Shown here: one piece after another, positions 1 through 14,100 of the stretch
Layout: the number at the start of each line of letters is the position of its first letter
Numbering within the stretch: position 1 is the first letter of the stretch
Assembly: GCA_948146395.1 (NCBI GenBank)
Contig: OX411559.1
Location: forward strand, 26,913,208 to 26,977,207
DNA: 64,000 nt
DNA from: Fragum whitleyi
Lineage: Eukaryota; Mollusca; Bivalvia; Cardiida; Cardiidae
Direction of reading: 5' to 3'
Program-made: the position numbers and the translations under genes
Notes under the pieces: model-generated
What the model was told of the DNA's origin: nothing
Database searches by the model: none
Seen by the model: the letters and a program-made list of their open reading frames with translations, nothing else

Positions 1-295
1 ATCGGAAATTTCCAAGACTAATTTTAAAAATAGACACGGGAAAAACCATTATACATATTACATTCATACATGCATAACACCCTCCACGCTCTCTTCCTTC
101 TCTCTCCCTCCCCCATTCATTCTCTCCCCCACATCTCACAATGCCTCCTATTCTCTTTCTCTCCCTCCCACCTCTCACTCTCTTTCTCTCCATCCTTTCA
201 GTCTCCCCTCCCCTTCTCTTACTCTCTCCCCCTCCTCTCATTATTGTCACTCTCCCATCATCTCAATCTCTCCTCCTCTCTCCCATTCCTTTTCC

Positions 296-446
<151 letters not shown>

Positions 447-2077
447 CCATGCAACATGCCACACTGAAAGGGGACTATACGGATAAAATTGATTTTAACA
501 CGTTTTGTTCTGTCTACCTTAGCAAGAGAATAGTTTTGTACTGGAAGAACTGCACAACTCCTGAAGTCCATTCAGTGTATATGCTGTTCTTAAGGCATCA
601 GTAGTCCCCTTATTGCGTGACAAGGCATTGGTATTATTTTAAAATTATATGAACTTTTCGTGTTTTCTGGTGATGAATATTTGATTAGATTTATCATAAG
701 TAGTAGAAAACGTCCGTTTCCCCCTTTTAATTAATAGTTAAAATTGTTATCATCATACCTAAACATGAACAAATTAAATTAAATTAGTGGTATTCAATTA
801 TTATCATCAATCATTGAAAGGAAAAATTAAAACACATGATTTGTCTTTTGTAAAAAAAAAAAAAAAATAGTGAGTATTTTTTCGTTATACAGCACCTGCC
901 ACGATGATAAATATAATCAACAAAAATGACAAATAAAACTTATAAATACAATTAAGTTCTATGACTGTGCTCTTTCTAGATAGAATACCAAAATCAAGTG
1001 CAAGGATATATATTACCCAAAACTCGTGTACATTTTTAACAAGTAAATGTTGAGGAAGATTTATTGTTTCAAGGACAACCCTTTAACATATGGCCTGTGG
1101 TTTTATCGCATATGTTAACTGAGACATTCATTTATCAACCCGATCAGTATTAAACAAATACATTCGAAACAGCATTTCCTTTCATTTTTTGTTGATTTTT
1201 TCGAAATAGTTCCAGAGTAAAAGTAAACGGACAGACGGACACCCTCACTGTCGGACGCCGCGGATACCAGGCCATGACTAAAGTTCCGATTGGCTTCGCC
1301 CAATGAAGCTTAAAAATGAATTGACCATTCTAAAAACTTATTCATGAGATGACTGTTGAACTTTTCGCCATTGTATTTTGATCATTTTCATGAAAAGGCG
1401 ACTTCAACGCCGTTACTACAGCTTGATCAAGCTGTAATTACAATGTTTAGGACGCCGTCCCCTAAAAAAGTTCATTATAATTTATGTCCAATACTATACA
1501 TGAATATTTTTACAAATTAATTATGTTTGAATATTTGCGGGGTACCTCATGGCGGATTAAGGGCGCGGGATCAGCGATCCGTCAATAAATACGACCGATC
1601 TGTCGAATTCTGTGCCGACTGAACTGAACTAAGTTTTCTTAGAGATGGTACTAGTTTATCTGTACACCGCCGAGTGCGACATTTCTCCTTCTCTAGCGAC
1701 GATTTAGGTACTGTCGAAAATCATAAAACACTTTTCTTTCACCATCAGTGCTTTTAGTTCTTTGATTTTTCGATAGCATCTTTGCAAGCCAAAGGATGTA
1801 ACGCTGCTTTGTTGTTCCGTTCCTTACAAACGATCACAATGACAAAGTGGAGTTGGCGAATGACCTGAAATGACTTTTCCACTCTAATTCACAGTTCAGT
1901 GGAGACCCTGTTCAGTGACCCAGATACGAGTTAGTAAACAGCTGATATGTAACACAGTCAGTCTGTGTTTGCGTTTAGTTGAATATAGTACTGTGTCAAG
2001 CTTTCTTCACTTTCAGTTGTTAATTAAACTTTATATTGGAATATAGGCTAACTTAGTGGAGTTTTCTTCACCTAAAG
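447..2077 (+). promoter_or_regulatory. TTC38 upstream region, probable promoter and 5' UTR
   Basis: No gene is visible here. The stretch lies directly upstream of the TTC38 start codon and presumably contains its promoter and 5' UTR, but I see no convincing TATA box or transcription start. A small palindrome (TACAGCTTGATCAAGCTGTA) occurs near 1418-1437. Related half-sites recur near 16900 and flank the repeat at 54184-55450, so it is probably part of a dispersed repeat. Confidence 0.35.
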
Positions 2078-2116
2078 ATGCCTCTATTATCACATACAAG
2101 ATGGAGAGATTGTCAG
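2078..2116 (+). CDS. TTC38: TTC38 exon 1 (coding part), residues 1-13
   Basis: The start codon at 2078 lies in a good context (AAAGATG). The exon encodes MPLLSHTRWRDCQ and ends in phase 0 at CAG|GTATAA. The WRDCQ block matches the family's N terminus and joins in frame to exon 2. Confidence 0.88.
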
Positions 2117-5100
2117 GTATAATATCGTTTAAATATTTGTCAAGAATTTATTTGCTTCACTTAGACATACAGAGAGAACAGAATTGACAGGCAGAGACAC
2201 AAAACGTGTACGGATTTCAGTCCTCAGAATGCGTTGATCGTATCTGTAACGGAAATGTTGCTGTAACAATACGACGTCGATAAAAATGTCACTTTGATCA
2301 GCAATCTTGAGCGATCGTAATCCACACCAGAGCGACCTGGGTTCCGGTTCTGTTTTACTTAACATCCTCCGTTCATTTTTTCCTAAGTCAAAAATTAAAG
2401 TTGCTTCTACAGAAGTGACTAAAGGTATTCTGCCATGCATTATCTCATTGGAATCGATTCCATTGATATATTGCAAGGCAGGATCTAACAATGAATGAAA
2501 AAGAGAGGTACAATTTGTGCAGTTTTGACCTACGATTAATTTTTACGTAGGAAAGTTTGTATTTACCGGGCCCCTGGTACGCTGACTTTTTAAGTATATA
2601 GATCTATATTTTTAAGTTATAGGACCCTGTATCCCCACAATCATGTCCGCCAGAAATATAATGAGTAAACGTAAACAACGATAATGAGAACCACAGGGAT
2701 CTGACACAGCCTTAAAATTAATTATGATTCAAGTAATCTAAATCCTCTTGTGTCGGACCCCTGTGATTGTTGAAGGGCGAACCAGCCTGCACTGATATAA
2801 CTCAAACAATGTTTAAAGTGGTGTTAAACCCAATAAGAACAAATAAATCTAGACTACAGCAACGTAAATTGCAATGATGTTTTCAAACATTTAAATAGGT
2901 GCAGAGAGACACAAATTAAATCCGGTAGCGCGTCGCCGAGCGTTTGTGATACAGTAACTTTAGATTGACATACTGGAAGAAAACAGCCGAAAATAAAACA
3001 AAAAAGGGTTTTAGTGGAGTAGCGGAGTGATAATCTTAGATAAGATGTCGGTACGGGGTGAATATGAACATGATGAATAATCAAGTTAGACATTATGCGT
3101 TATACATGTACTGTATATAGAAGATAAACTTAAAACCCTTTCCGACTTTGTAATGCACAGGGACCTTTTACAGTTAAGATTTTATAGGGGCATATGGTCC
3201 ATCAAGTTTAACCCTAAAAAATGCATTTACGTGGGTGCCATTTATAAGCCGCTCTACTATCGGGCTAAAACTTCAGTAAATTAGTCTGGAAAAACATTAA
3301 GCAAATATCGGTTTCAGCAGATAGTCTGAAATTATCCTTTACAATTATCACGTCATCTAAATTCAACAAACGGTTAATTTAAATATTTTTTGTTTTTATG
3401 TATAATCACTTAAATCACTTAGATCATCTATATATTAAATGATTCACGCATCTATATATACATCACTATCAATTTATCGATATTTCAGGAATTAAAGTCA
3501 CAGAACCTCGATGTGTCAACACCGAGTAATGAAGCATGTAAGATGTACGACGCATCTGTATCTCAGGTGAGTACAAACAGAACAACGATGTATCGATCGA
3601 GCCACGATGAACCGCCATGTAAGAAGTACGATGTCGCTGATGTATCGCAGGTAACAACAGACAGAAAATTGCTGTGTTGACATATGTACGATGTCAGATG
3701 CACGACTTACCTGTATCTCAGATGAGTACAAACAAACATCGACATCGAGTAATAGAGCATGTAGGATGTACGATGCGAGTACACACAGAACATCCATATG
3801 TTGACACCCGAGTAATAGAGCATGTAGGATGTACGATGCAACTAAATCTCAGGCGAGTACACACATATCAATGATATGTTTACACCCTAGTAATACAGCA
3901 TGTTCGAAGAACGATCATGCAAGTATATCTCAAGTGAGTACACATGGAACATCGATATGACGACACCATGAAATGAAGCATGTAGGATGTACGATGACGC
4001 TATATCTTAGGTAAATACACACGGAACGATATATCGACATCCTAGTAATGAAGCATGTAAGATGTACAATCTTTTTGTATCTCAGGTGGGTACAAACAGA
4101 ACAACGATATATCGTCACCCTAGTCATGAAGTATGTAATATGTACGATGAAACTATATCTTAGGTGAATACAAAGAGATCAACGATATGTCGACATCCTA
4201 AAAATGAAGCATGTAAGAATTACGATGGAACTATTTCAAAGGTGATAACAGTCAAAACAATGATATGTCGACACCCTGGTATTGAAGCATGTAAGATGTA
4301 CGATCTTCATGTATCTCAGGTAAGGTTCATACAGAACAACGAAATGTCGACAATCTAGTAATGGAGCATGTAAAATGTACGATGAAACTATTTCTAAGAT
4401 TAATACATACAGAACAACGATATGTCGACACCCTAGTAATGAAGCATGTAAAATGTACGATCTTCTTGTATCTCAGGTAAGGTTCATACTGAACGACATG
4501 TTGACAATCTAGTAATGAAGCATGTAAGATGTACGATCTTTTTGTATCTCAGGTAAGTACATACAGAACAACGGTAAGTCGACAATTTAGTAATGAAGCA
4601 TGTTATATGTACGGTTTAACTTTATATAAGGTGAATACATTAAGAACAACGATATGCCGCACCCTTGTAATGAAGCTTGTTAAAGATGAACGATCTTTTT
4701 GTATCTCAGGTGAGTACATACAGAACATCGATATGTCGACAATCTAGTAATGAAGCATGTATGATGTACAATGCAACTAGTATATCTCAAGTGAGTACAT
4801 ACAGAACAACGACATGTCAACACCCTTGTTATGAATCATGTAAGATGAATCTATATCTTAGCCGAGGGTTCAAAAAGAAAAGTCAGTGATGTGTCGACAC
4901 GGATTTATAAAGCACGGCATGCGGTACGATTGTTTCTCATGTGAGTATACACAAAATATTGGTGTGATTGTTTGTTTGAATGGTGTTTTACGCCTCTTTC
5001 AGCAATCTTTCAGCTAAATCATGACGATTGGAGCACCTAACAATGGATTCCTAGTATTTCTTACACCAGTACTACCATTACATTTCTTCCTAGCTTCCAA

Positions 5101-8100
5101 CTGCTATCACACATAGGTTTACGATTATCAACCCATTGGTTGAAGACAAATAGTCAGACAAGATGAGTGCCGCCGTTTGAAATCGGACCCGGGACCCTTT
5201 GAATGATAGTCCGGAACGATACCATTGCGCTATAGCGGTGGCGTAACATCGTTATGTCGACAACGACTTTTAAAGTACGTTAGATGTGCGACGCTTTTTT
5301 ATTTCAGGTGAGTAGGCCTACACAAAATATTGATGCAACGACACTGAGTTATGCAGCTTGAAAAATGTACGATGCGACTATAGATTAGACGAGTTCGCTC
5401 AGAACCGTTAACATGTCGACAAGCGGCAATGAAATATGTAAAATGTACGATGCTTTACTCTATCTCAGGAGCTAACACACAGACCATCGATGTGTTGACA
5501 AGTAACATAGCGGATTACCAATCTGTCGACTTTAGCAGTTTGGTGTCCGAAGCTTGTAAAGAATTCAGCGTAACTGTATCTTTTGTGATAACAGGCAGAA
5601 CACGGTCTATTATGATATACGTAAGATATACAATGCTATTGTATCGTCGCATATCGTACATCAATATTTCAACACATGATTACAAAGCGTGAAATGTATT
5701 CCAGCTAAAAGCAACTCATACTTGGTATTACCGGGGTTGAGAAATGAAGCATGTCTAATGCATGTTTACTGCACTTTGGTCCTTAGTAATAGTGCTTGTA
5801 CAAACACTTAAAGGCTCAAAACAACCTTTTCTCGGTTTAAACAAACAGGTCATTTATAGTTCAACCCTTTATCACATCAACAGGAAAATACTATGATTTC
5901 TGTTGAAGGAAGGTTATAAATTTATATTACCTCCCCTTCATTCAGTCACTCAAAACTCACTCCTCCAAGCCATTGAATCGTTCGGAAATCATTAAAAAAT
6001 CATCCACCTTGTCTATATAATGCCATTTACTGTAAAGATCTTGTAAGATATAAGAAGACGTCCATTCCACGATTAGAAAACACAGAATACCGACAAAATA
6101 CTCGCTATAAAAAGATTGGCTAGCGATCCGTCAGTTGACAGATAATGACTTTCAATCAAATCAGGGCTAAAGATAGAGGTGATACTTAATGTATGTCACG
6201 TAAATCTGGAACACCCGGAATGTATTTGAGCCAGTGCGTGACATTTCCAACAGTTTTACTCGTGTGAGGTACAAACGTTAAGCAGCGAAGACAACGACAC
6301 AATGCAATAATAAATTATGCTGACTTCCAGAAGAGAGATTAAGACCTTATCTCTTTATACTCCAGTGTGAAGACTCTGGTCAGACTGTGCAAAATGCACA
6401 TGCTGACCAGAAGCTTTGCTTTACGCACATTTAAAATTGTTGGAAATGTTACGGACTGAATCATTATGAAAAAAAAATCAAATGCAACTGAGGTCAACCA
6501 AAGAGGGAGGTCGGGGGAGGGGGGTACGAATGGTTGGAGCTAGAATGCGGGAGGGGAGGGATAGTTCTGGCATGTTCGATCATGATCGATAGTTTTTTAG
6601 CTCACCTGAGCACAAAGTGCTCAAGGTGAGCTATTGGGATCGTAGAATGTCCGTCGTCCGTCGTCAGTCGTGCGTCGTCCGTCGTGCGTCGTCCTTCGTG
6701 CGTCGTGCGTCGTCCACAATTAGTTAAACATCTTCTCCTCCTAAACCAGTGGGCCAATCTTGATGAAACTTGGCAGGGATGTTCCTTGGGTCAAGCTCTA
6801 CCAAAGTTGTTCAAATAAATGAAATCCACCCTTAACTTTCCCTTTACCCTTAACAAAAAGGGTGAAAATATGAAAATCTTTAAAAATCTTCTTCTCTGAA
6901 ACCAGAAGGCAGACAGCTTTCATATTTGGTATGTAGCATCATCTAGTGGACCTCTACCACGTTTGTTCATATCAAGACCCTGGGGTCATATTTGGGCTTT
7001 GCCCGGGCCCAACCCTTTTTACATAGAGTCAAAGAGCGAAAATCTTTAAAAATCTTCTTCTCTGTAACCAGATGGCAGACAGCTTAAATATTTGGTGTGT
7101 AGCATCACCTAGTGGGCCTCTACCAAGTTTGTTCATAACAAGACCCTTGGGTCATATTTGGGCTTTGCACGGGTGCATCCCTTTATCTCTTATGAGCACA
7201 AAGGGTAAAAAATGAAAATCTTCAAAAATCTTCTTCTCTGAAACCAGAAGGCAGACAGCTTTCATATTTGGTATGTAGCATCATCTAGTGGACCTCTACC
7301 AAGTTTGTTCATATCAAGACCCTGGAGTCATGTTTGGGCTTTGCACGGGCCCAACCCTTTTTACATAGAATCAAAGAGCGCAAATCTTTTAAAATCTTCT
7401 TTAATCTAAACCAGAGGGCACACTGCTTTCATTTTTGGTACATAGCATCATCTTTTGGGCCCCTACCAAGTTTGTTCATATCAAGACCCTTGGGTCATAT
7501 TTGGGCTCCACCCGGGCACATCCCTTTCAGCTCATCTGAGCAAGATGGGTGAAAATGGGAAAACCTTCAAAAATCTTCTTCTCTGAAACCAGAAGGCAGA
7601 CAGCTTTCATATTTAGAATGTAGCATCATCTTATGGACCTCTTCCAAGTTTGTTCATATCAAGACCCTGGGGTCACTTTTGGGGTCCACCCGGGTGCATC
7701 CCTTTTTACATAGAATCAAAGAGCAGAAAGGTATATCTGTCTTGCTCTTCGATGAAAACGTTCCATGGTATTGATCTTAGGCAATTATCTTCTTTTTGAC
7801 ATCTGCCTATCTAATTAATGTGATGTCCCAGGGGTCATAGAGACTCAGGTGAGCGATCTAGGACCATCTTGGTCCTCTTGTTATGTTTTAGATACAAATT
7901 GAGTTTTCGAGTATTTCGCTAGATGGGTCACATATCATCGTTTTACGTTTCAGTTCAGCGCGGCAGTCGAGGATCCGTCTATTGGAGGTCTAGAAGGATC
8001 AATCGATAAGATGTTGGCAGCTGATCCAGACTTTGGTGCGATTTTATATCTAATTTTTATAAATTGAAAATGAAGAAAACACAAAACGAAATGAACAATA

Positions 8101-11100
8101 TTGATAACTAACCAATTCCATGTAACCAAGTATTTTCCTCGTATCAGGAATTCTACTAAGACTCTATTTGTTTCATTATTTCCGCAAATTCATTTTTCTA
8201 CTATTTGTTTATATGTAAAACTGTCCATACTTATGCATATCATTTTAAATGTATGTACTTCGACGATGAACCATGTGTGTTCAAGTTGAATTGTTTAATA
8301 AAGATTCTGTTCTGTTCTGTTCTGTCCTGTTCTGATTCTAATTGATCGTATACATTGAAGAACGACGTTTAAGCCTCCCACCTTTGAAAATAAATTTGAG
8401 GAAATTGAGAGAAAGTGGAGATCAACATTACACTTTAGATTATCAGGAAAAAATCATTAGTTTCTTTAATGGATAGCCGCGATCTGTCAATTACCATTGG
8501 CTTTTGATCAACATCAGATTTATAATAACAGTTAATTACATCGTGAAATTGACATTTAACTAAATCAAAACCATTCTAAATCGCTCACTCAGCGCCCCAT
8601 TCATTCATTCCAGACACTTACTCAAACCATTCAAAAACGCTTTAAACTCACTGAAAAACTTAAAAAAACAACTTCGTTAAAGATAAAAATAGCCGGAGAA
8701 AAAATTCGGGAATTCACTTATTTAATTGAAGTTGTAAGCGTCTGATAGGTTCTTGAAGAAACAGGGAGCTATCTATAGAACTTGTATGCATATTTCATTA
8801 AAGGGAGGTAATCAATATTGCTAATTTTGTTCATCCTGAACAAAATTTGCAATACTGGACTACCTCCCATTACATTCACTCAAAAGTCGCTCCACACATT
8901 AATTCAATTTCATTCCTAAATCATTTCATTATCATTCACCTTGTCAATTTCACGATGTTGTTAACTATATTTCAGTGGCTGGTATCGCTCTTAAACTCGG
9001 TATAGAAGCTCAGTTTGCTGCAAAGAGAGCCTATAACGATCCAAGCATAGCAGCAGAAGCCAAACGTATGATGGAACTATGTAAAAAGCCGCAGGTGACA
9101 GAATGGGAGAAAATGCACGCACGAGCGATTAACCTTTATGTCAACGGGTAGGTACTTTGACATTTCTTTACCAGCTTAACCTTTTACTAACTTTAATAGC
9201 CGCCGTCATAGCGCAGTTGGTAGCGCGTCGGACTGTCAATCTAAAGGTCCCGGGTTCGATCCCAGACGGCGGCACTCATTCTTTCCGACTATTTGTCTCT
9301 CACCAATTGGTTGATAATCGTAGACCTATGTGAGATAGCAGCTGGGGGCTAGGAAAGGATGTGGTGGTTGTACTGGTAAGAGAAATACCTGGAAACCATT
9401 GTTAGGTGCTCCAGCCGCCGCGATATAACTGAAAAATGTTGAGAGCGGCGTTAAACTCCATTTAATCAATCTTTATCAAACTTTAATATAAAAAGAAACT
9501 TGAGTCTCTGCGTGACATTTCCAACAATTTCATACGTACGTGATGGAAAGACGTTGAGTAGCCTGGACAATCATACAGGGCATGAATAGTAATCTTGGAT
9601 TGTGAACAGAGCCTTAGGTCCATGGACATCTATTGAGCGCGTGATGAAGATTCTGATCAGACTGTGCGGCTGCACAGGCTGACCTGAGTCTTTACGTCAC
9701 GCACATGTGAGAGAGGGGATTGTTAGGTAGGAAATGTTGGAAATGTCACACATTTCTCACTGTGTCACACAGTCGAGGTGATACAGGCCACATCTTAATC
9801 ACCCATGTTTGTTAGAATTGGCTTTAGGAATATCAGTTTATCAAAAAACTTATATTCCCAATTTGCATTTCATTACACCTTTTATCTTTCTCACACTGGT
9901 CGGGTCACCAAAACCCGGTTACTCCAGTAACTTCAGCTTAAATGATCTGGAGTTACGTGGGTTGGGTCGCTCAACGACGATTTCATATACATTTTCAGAC
10001 AGCGCGACATGGCTGCCGATGTTTATGAAGATTTACTGATTGATCACCCTCTCGACATGGCAGCCATTAAACTTGCCAGTGGTATGTATGTGGAGAACGG
10101 CTATTATCCCCGCCTTCGCGACTGTTGTGGGCGTGTCCTACCGAAATGGAAAGAAACCACGCCTCTCTACGGGTAACTTACTTGTTGCTTAAATTGTCAC
10201 AATAGTTTGTGGTCGTTAATACTTTTTAGAAAATAAACAAACTTTTATTTTGAACAAACTAATTCCCATCATCTCCCATAGTTTACTTATTTCTGTATAT
10301 AAATTTTACAAAGATAAAATAAAAGATAAATATATGAATAATTCCTTAAGAAAGCAATCTTTGATCGTGTCATCTATCAATTGAAATGGGAAAAAAAACA
10401 AGCATCTTTTCTTAAATAGTTATATTCATGCACCCCCCTCTTTAAATCAAAATACCTAAAAAGTAGATATAGCTGATCCAAAAGGTATAAAATGCATCCT
10501 ATTTTGTTGAAACTCACGAGAATCGTCTCAATGAGACGATTCTATTGAGTTTTAACAACAGAGGACTATTGAGAATAAGACAATAATATGCATATTCAAT
10601 CAAAAAGTATGTTTCTTATTTGTAAAAAAAAGAAAAGTGTATTAAGCGGCCATTTTCTTCGGCTTCTGCCTTTGGTGATCCCAGTAGTGGTCGCCGATAA
10701 AACATTTCACTCTATATTTTTCTTAACCCGTGTCAGGCTGAATAAATTTCGGCTAAAAATTTGCATCAAAATCAAAGGGCAAAAAGCTCTGAAAGTACCA
10801 ACTGTAGGTCAATTTTTATTTGAAAAACTAAATCTACTGACAATTCTGGTTTGAAAGTGAGAAACAGGTGGTGTAGACTAAAATCAGACAGCACATTATG
10901 TGCAGGCTGATGTTTGTCTATAGCTCCTGGAATATTCCGGGTTCAGCATGATAAGGGTTAAAATATATATTCATCAGAGACCTGCTTTCATGGTACGGAT
11001 TCGGTTTAGAGGAGACAAACTACTTCCCGGAGGCAGAGAAAATGGCGTTTAAGGTAAAAGGAAACCCCACAAACATTGAAACTCGATTTTGACATGCGGT

Positions 11101-14100
11101 TATGTAAATAATCCAAGTTCAAATAGTCTTAAACAACCACTCTGAATAGCCCGGATAATCACTAATACCCTGTTATACCTTCCGAATGATTCGTTGCCAA
11201 ATCTATGTTGGTAGTTTTTTTTTTATTCGAATGTGTTTGTGTGAATTACCGTTTATTCATCGTCGCTACTGTAGCACATGCCCATATGAGCGACCCCCAG
11301 AAGACGGTTAGTGTGTGTGCAAGGATACATGACGAAACTACTGCTTAGATCCACGGTTCTTTAATGTACTCGGAGTAAAGCACCGTTTCATGGGACCTCG
11401 GTTTAACGTCTCATCCGAAAGACAATTAGTTTGTTAGTGTGCCAGCCCGGAAATCCCGCGTAAATCAACCAATCAAAATTAAATGAATCAACAAACAACA
11501 CCTGCAATGTTTAACTGAACACACATACTTATGTTTTTTTTAAAAGTTAAAGATTTAATTTCTTTCATTTATGTATGTATTTTAAAAATTATGAATATAT
11601 CTATACACATTTATTTTGCTACTCAGGCGCTAGACCTCAATCAGAATGACGCCTGGGCGGTTCACTGTATCGCTCACATAAGAGAGATGAAAGGCGATTA
11701 CATAGACGGGGCAAACTTTATGGAGAAGAGAGAAAACGAATGGAACGTGAGTTATTTTGTCGTCTTCGTTTAGTTCTTGAAAAGAAAGGTTTATAGATAC
11801 CACTAAACAATAACAAATCGGCCAAAGCCAGTCAAAAAGGTTAAAAAGGTTAACCCGAACAGTTCATTCAAATTTGAAATTAATAACAATCACAGTAGAT
11901 TCTACATCTATACAGAAGGTTTTAAGTTTTTTTTATTTCGCAACTGCGTGAATTTAGATCATTTCATTTACTGGCGCAAAAAATCGAAAACATCACGGGA
12001 GAAATTAGTGTTTATAAGTTGCATACCTAAATCAATTCAAAAACCTTCATTTCTTACAGTATTATAGGATTTTTCAATTCTGCGCCAGTTTTTTAATGGA
12101 ACTACTTTATGCACAAGCACACTCGCTCATTTTTAGCTCCACTTGATGAAGTCCAGCAGGGCTATTGTCATGCCCTGATGTCTGTCTGTGTGTCTGTCCG
12201 TACATGCGTATGTCCGTTAACCATTTTCTTTAAACATCTTCTTTGAAACTACAAAGCAGAATTCAACCAAATTTCACAGACTGGTTCCTTAGGACACGTA
12301 TCTTCAGATTTCCTCGTAAAACTCTAATCAGGCTGATGACATGGGTGATAAGGACTGTTGAATAACTGAAAATTGACCCGTATAATTAGATACCATTCGG
12401 ATCATCACTCGGCCGTTTCCGTAAACTGCAACAGACCTCGGATGTATGTAAGGCGGATTGGTATGTAACAAAATCGTGCATTTTGTTAAGCGAAAACAGT
12501 GTAAGAAAAACTAGCACTGTAGATTTAAATTTATTACAGTAAATAACGGCTGAAAAATCTCAATTTTTGAGAATGACGAATCATTCTCAAAAAAAAAAAT
12601 AATTCAGCCGTTATTAAAGAATCTAAAGATATTTATATTAGGATACGATGGTTTCACGTCGAATGTTTTCACTCACAGTTTCGAGGGCTTACGCCATTTT
12701 AACTGACGTCATCGAGTTTTTCCAAGGTTTTTCCGTATTTTTTTAAAATAGTCTGTCTATGTACATCCGAGGTTGATCGTGAGATTGGCCGAGTGGTGTT
12801 CCGAATGAATTAGATACTAGTATATCAAAAAAGTCTTCTCCAAAACTACTGAGTAGAATTTAGCCAAATTGCACTGGAATGTTCTGTGGGATATTTCATT
12901 CATATGTCTTTATTGTGCAGATATAATGGATGCTACAGGCTGTCGAATTTCCGAAAAAAATGAGCCCATACGATGAAGAATTGAAAAAGATCTTCTTCTA
13001 CCAAACTACTGAGGTGCGTTCGTCAGAGCAAGATGAAAAATCCATCTAAATGAGATTTTTAAGACGTCGTAATGAACGATTTTTCGATATTTTGAGTGAA
13101 AATATTCGACGTCGTCATGACTACTCGTTTTAAGCCAATGCAAATCCATCTTCCTTTCCTCATTGAGGCATCTTAAGATTCTTATTGAGCGGCTTAAAAA
13201 TCTCGCTCTACCGAACGCTTTATCTTAAAAATCTTAATAAGAATCTTAAGAATCTCGCTCTAAAGAACGCACCTCCGGTTAGAACTCAATGAAAAATGCG
13301 ATCGAAAAAATTCACTTTTATTAACTAGATTAATTTCAGTATATGGATAATATTATGAAAGTTTTGAAAATCATTAGAATTTATAAAGTGCTTTTTAAAT
13401 TCAATTTTTAATTAATCTCTTAAGGAAAATTTCAAATAGTGTTTTGCATGCGAGTTGCTTTTCTTACTAAATGATTTTTTTTTTATTTATCATTCCATGT
13501 TCACCATCAACAGAAGATGCATGCTTATGCGGCGATTCAGATAATCAAGCGCCTCTAGTCTATAAATAAACTAAAATTATTTTTGTACTGTTGTATGTGT
13601 AATTTTACCGTTTTATTTTTCAGTCATCGATGTACAGTTGTCATAACTACTGGCATTGGGCCTTGTTTCATTATGAGAATGGAGATTTTGAGGCTTCACG
13701 TGGGATACTTAATTCACAGGTATTTTTTACATATCGGTCTGATTTATGGCATTTGGTACACATTTATTTAAGGTTCATGTAAAGTGTTTTAGGCCCAATT
13801 TTAAAACACTTCATTTGCCAAGAAAAAGGCAAATGTCCAGGTTTATTATATATCAAATTGAAGCTATTTTTGAGCACAAGGAATTAGGCAACATAAGACT
13901 GCCATAGCTATAGTGGTATAGCAAAACATTGTGGAAAAGGGTCATTTTGTACAGAACAAGCAACTGCATGACTGTTGGATAAAATTAGCTCATATTTTAA
14001 CAAATTACAGTCTAAAGTACGACCCGGGTACTACTACAAACGTTGGTATAAAACTCGAGCCCAAAACGTAGTGATGCAAGCATCTTATTTTGACTTATTT

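Noticed and set aside
2129..2491. 120-codon open frame on the - strand in TTC38 intron 1
   Set aside because: It overlaps a MITE fragment, shows no family motif, and lies antisense within a well-supported intron.
3567..4870. CRISPR-like array or array of alternative coding exons
   Set aside because: Units are directly adjacent, diverged and without unique spacers, so not CRISPR. Most units contain frameshifts relative to exon 2 and lack a proper polypyrimidine acceptor, so functional alternative exons are unlikely except perhaps the first unit.
9199..9274. Functional tRNA-Asp gene
   Set aside because: The acceptor stem and boxes look good, but the anticodon and T stems are mispaired and the segment is the 5' head of a SINE with a target duplication.
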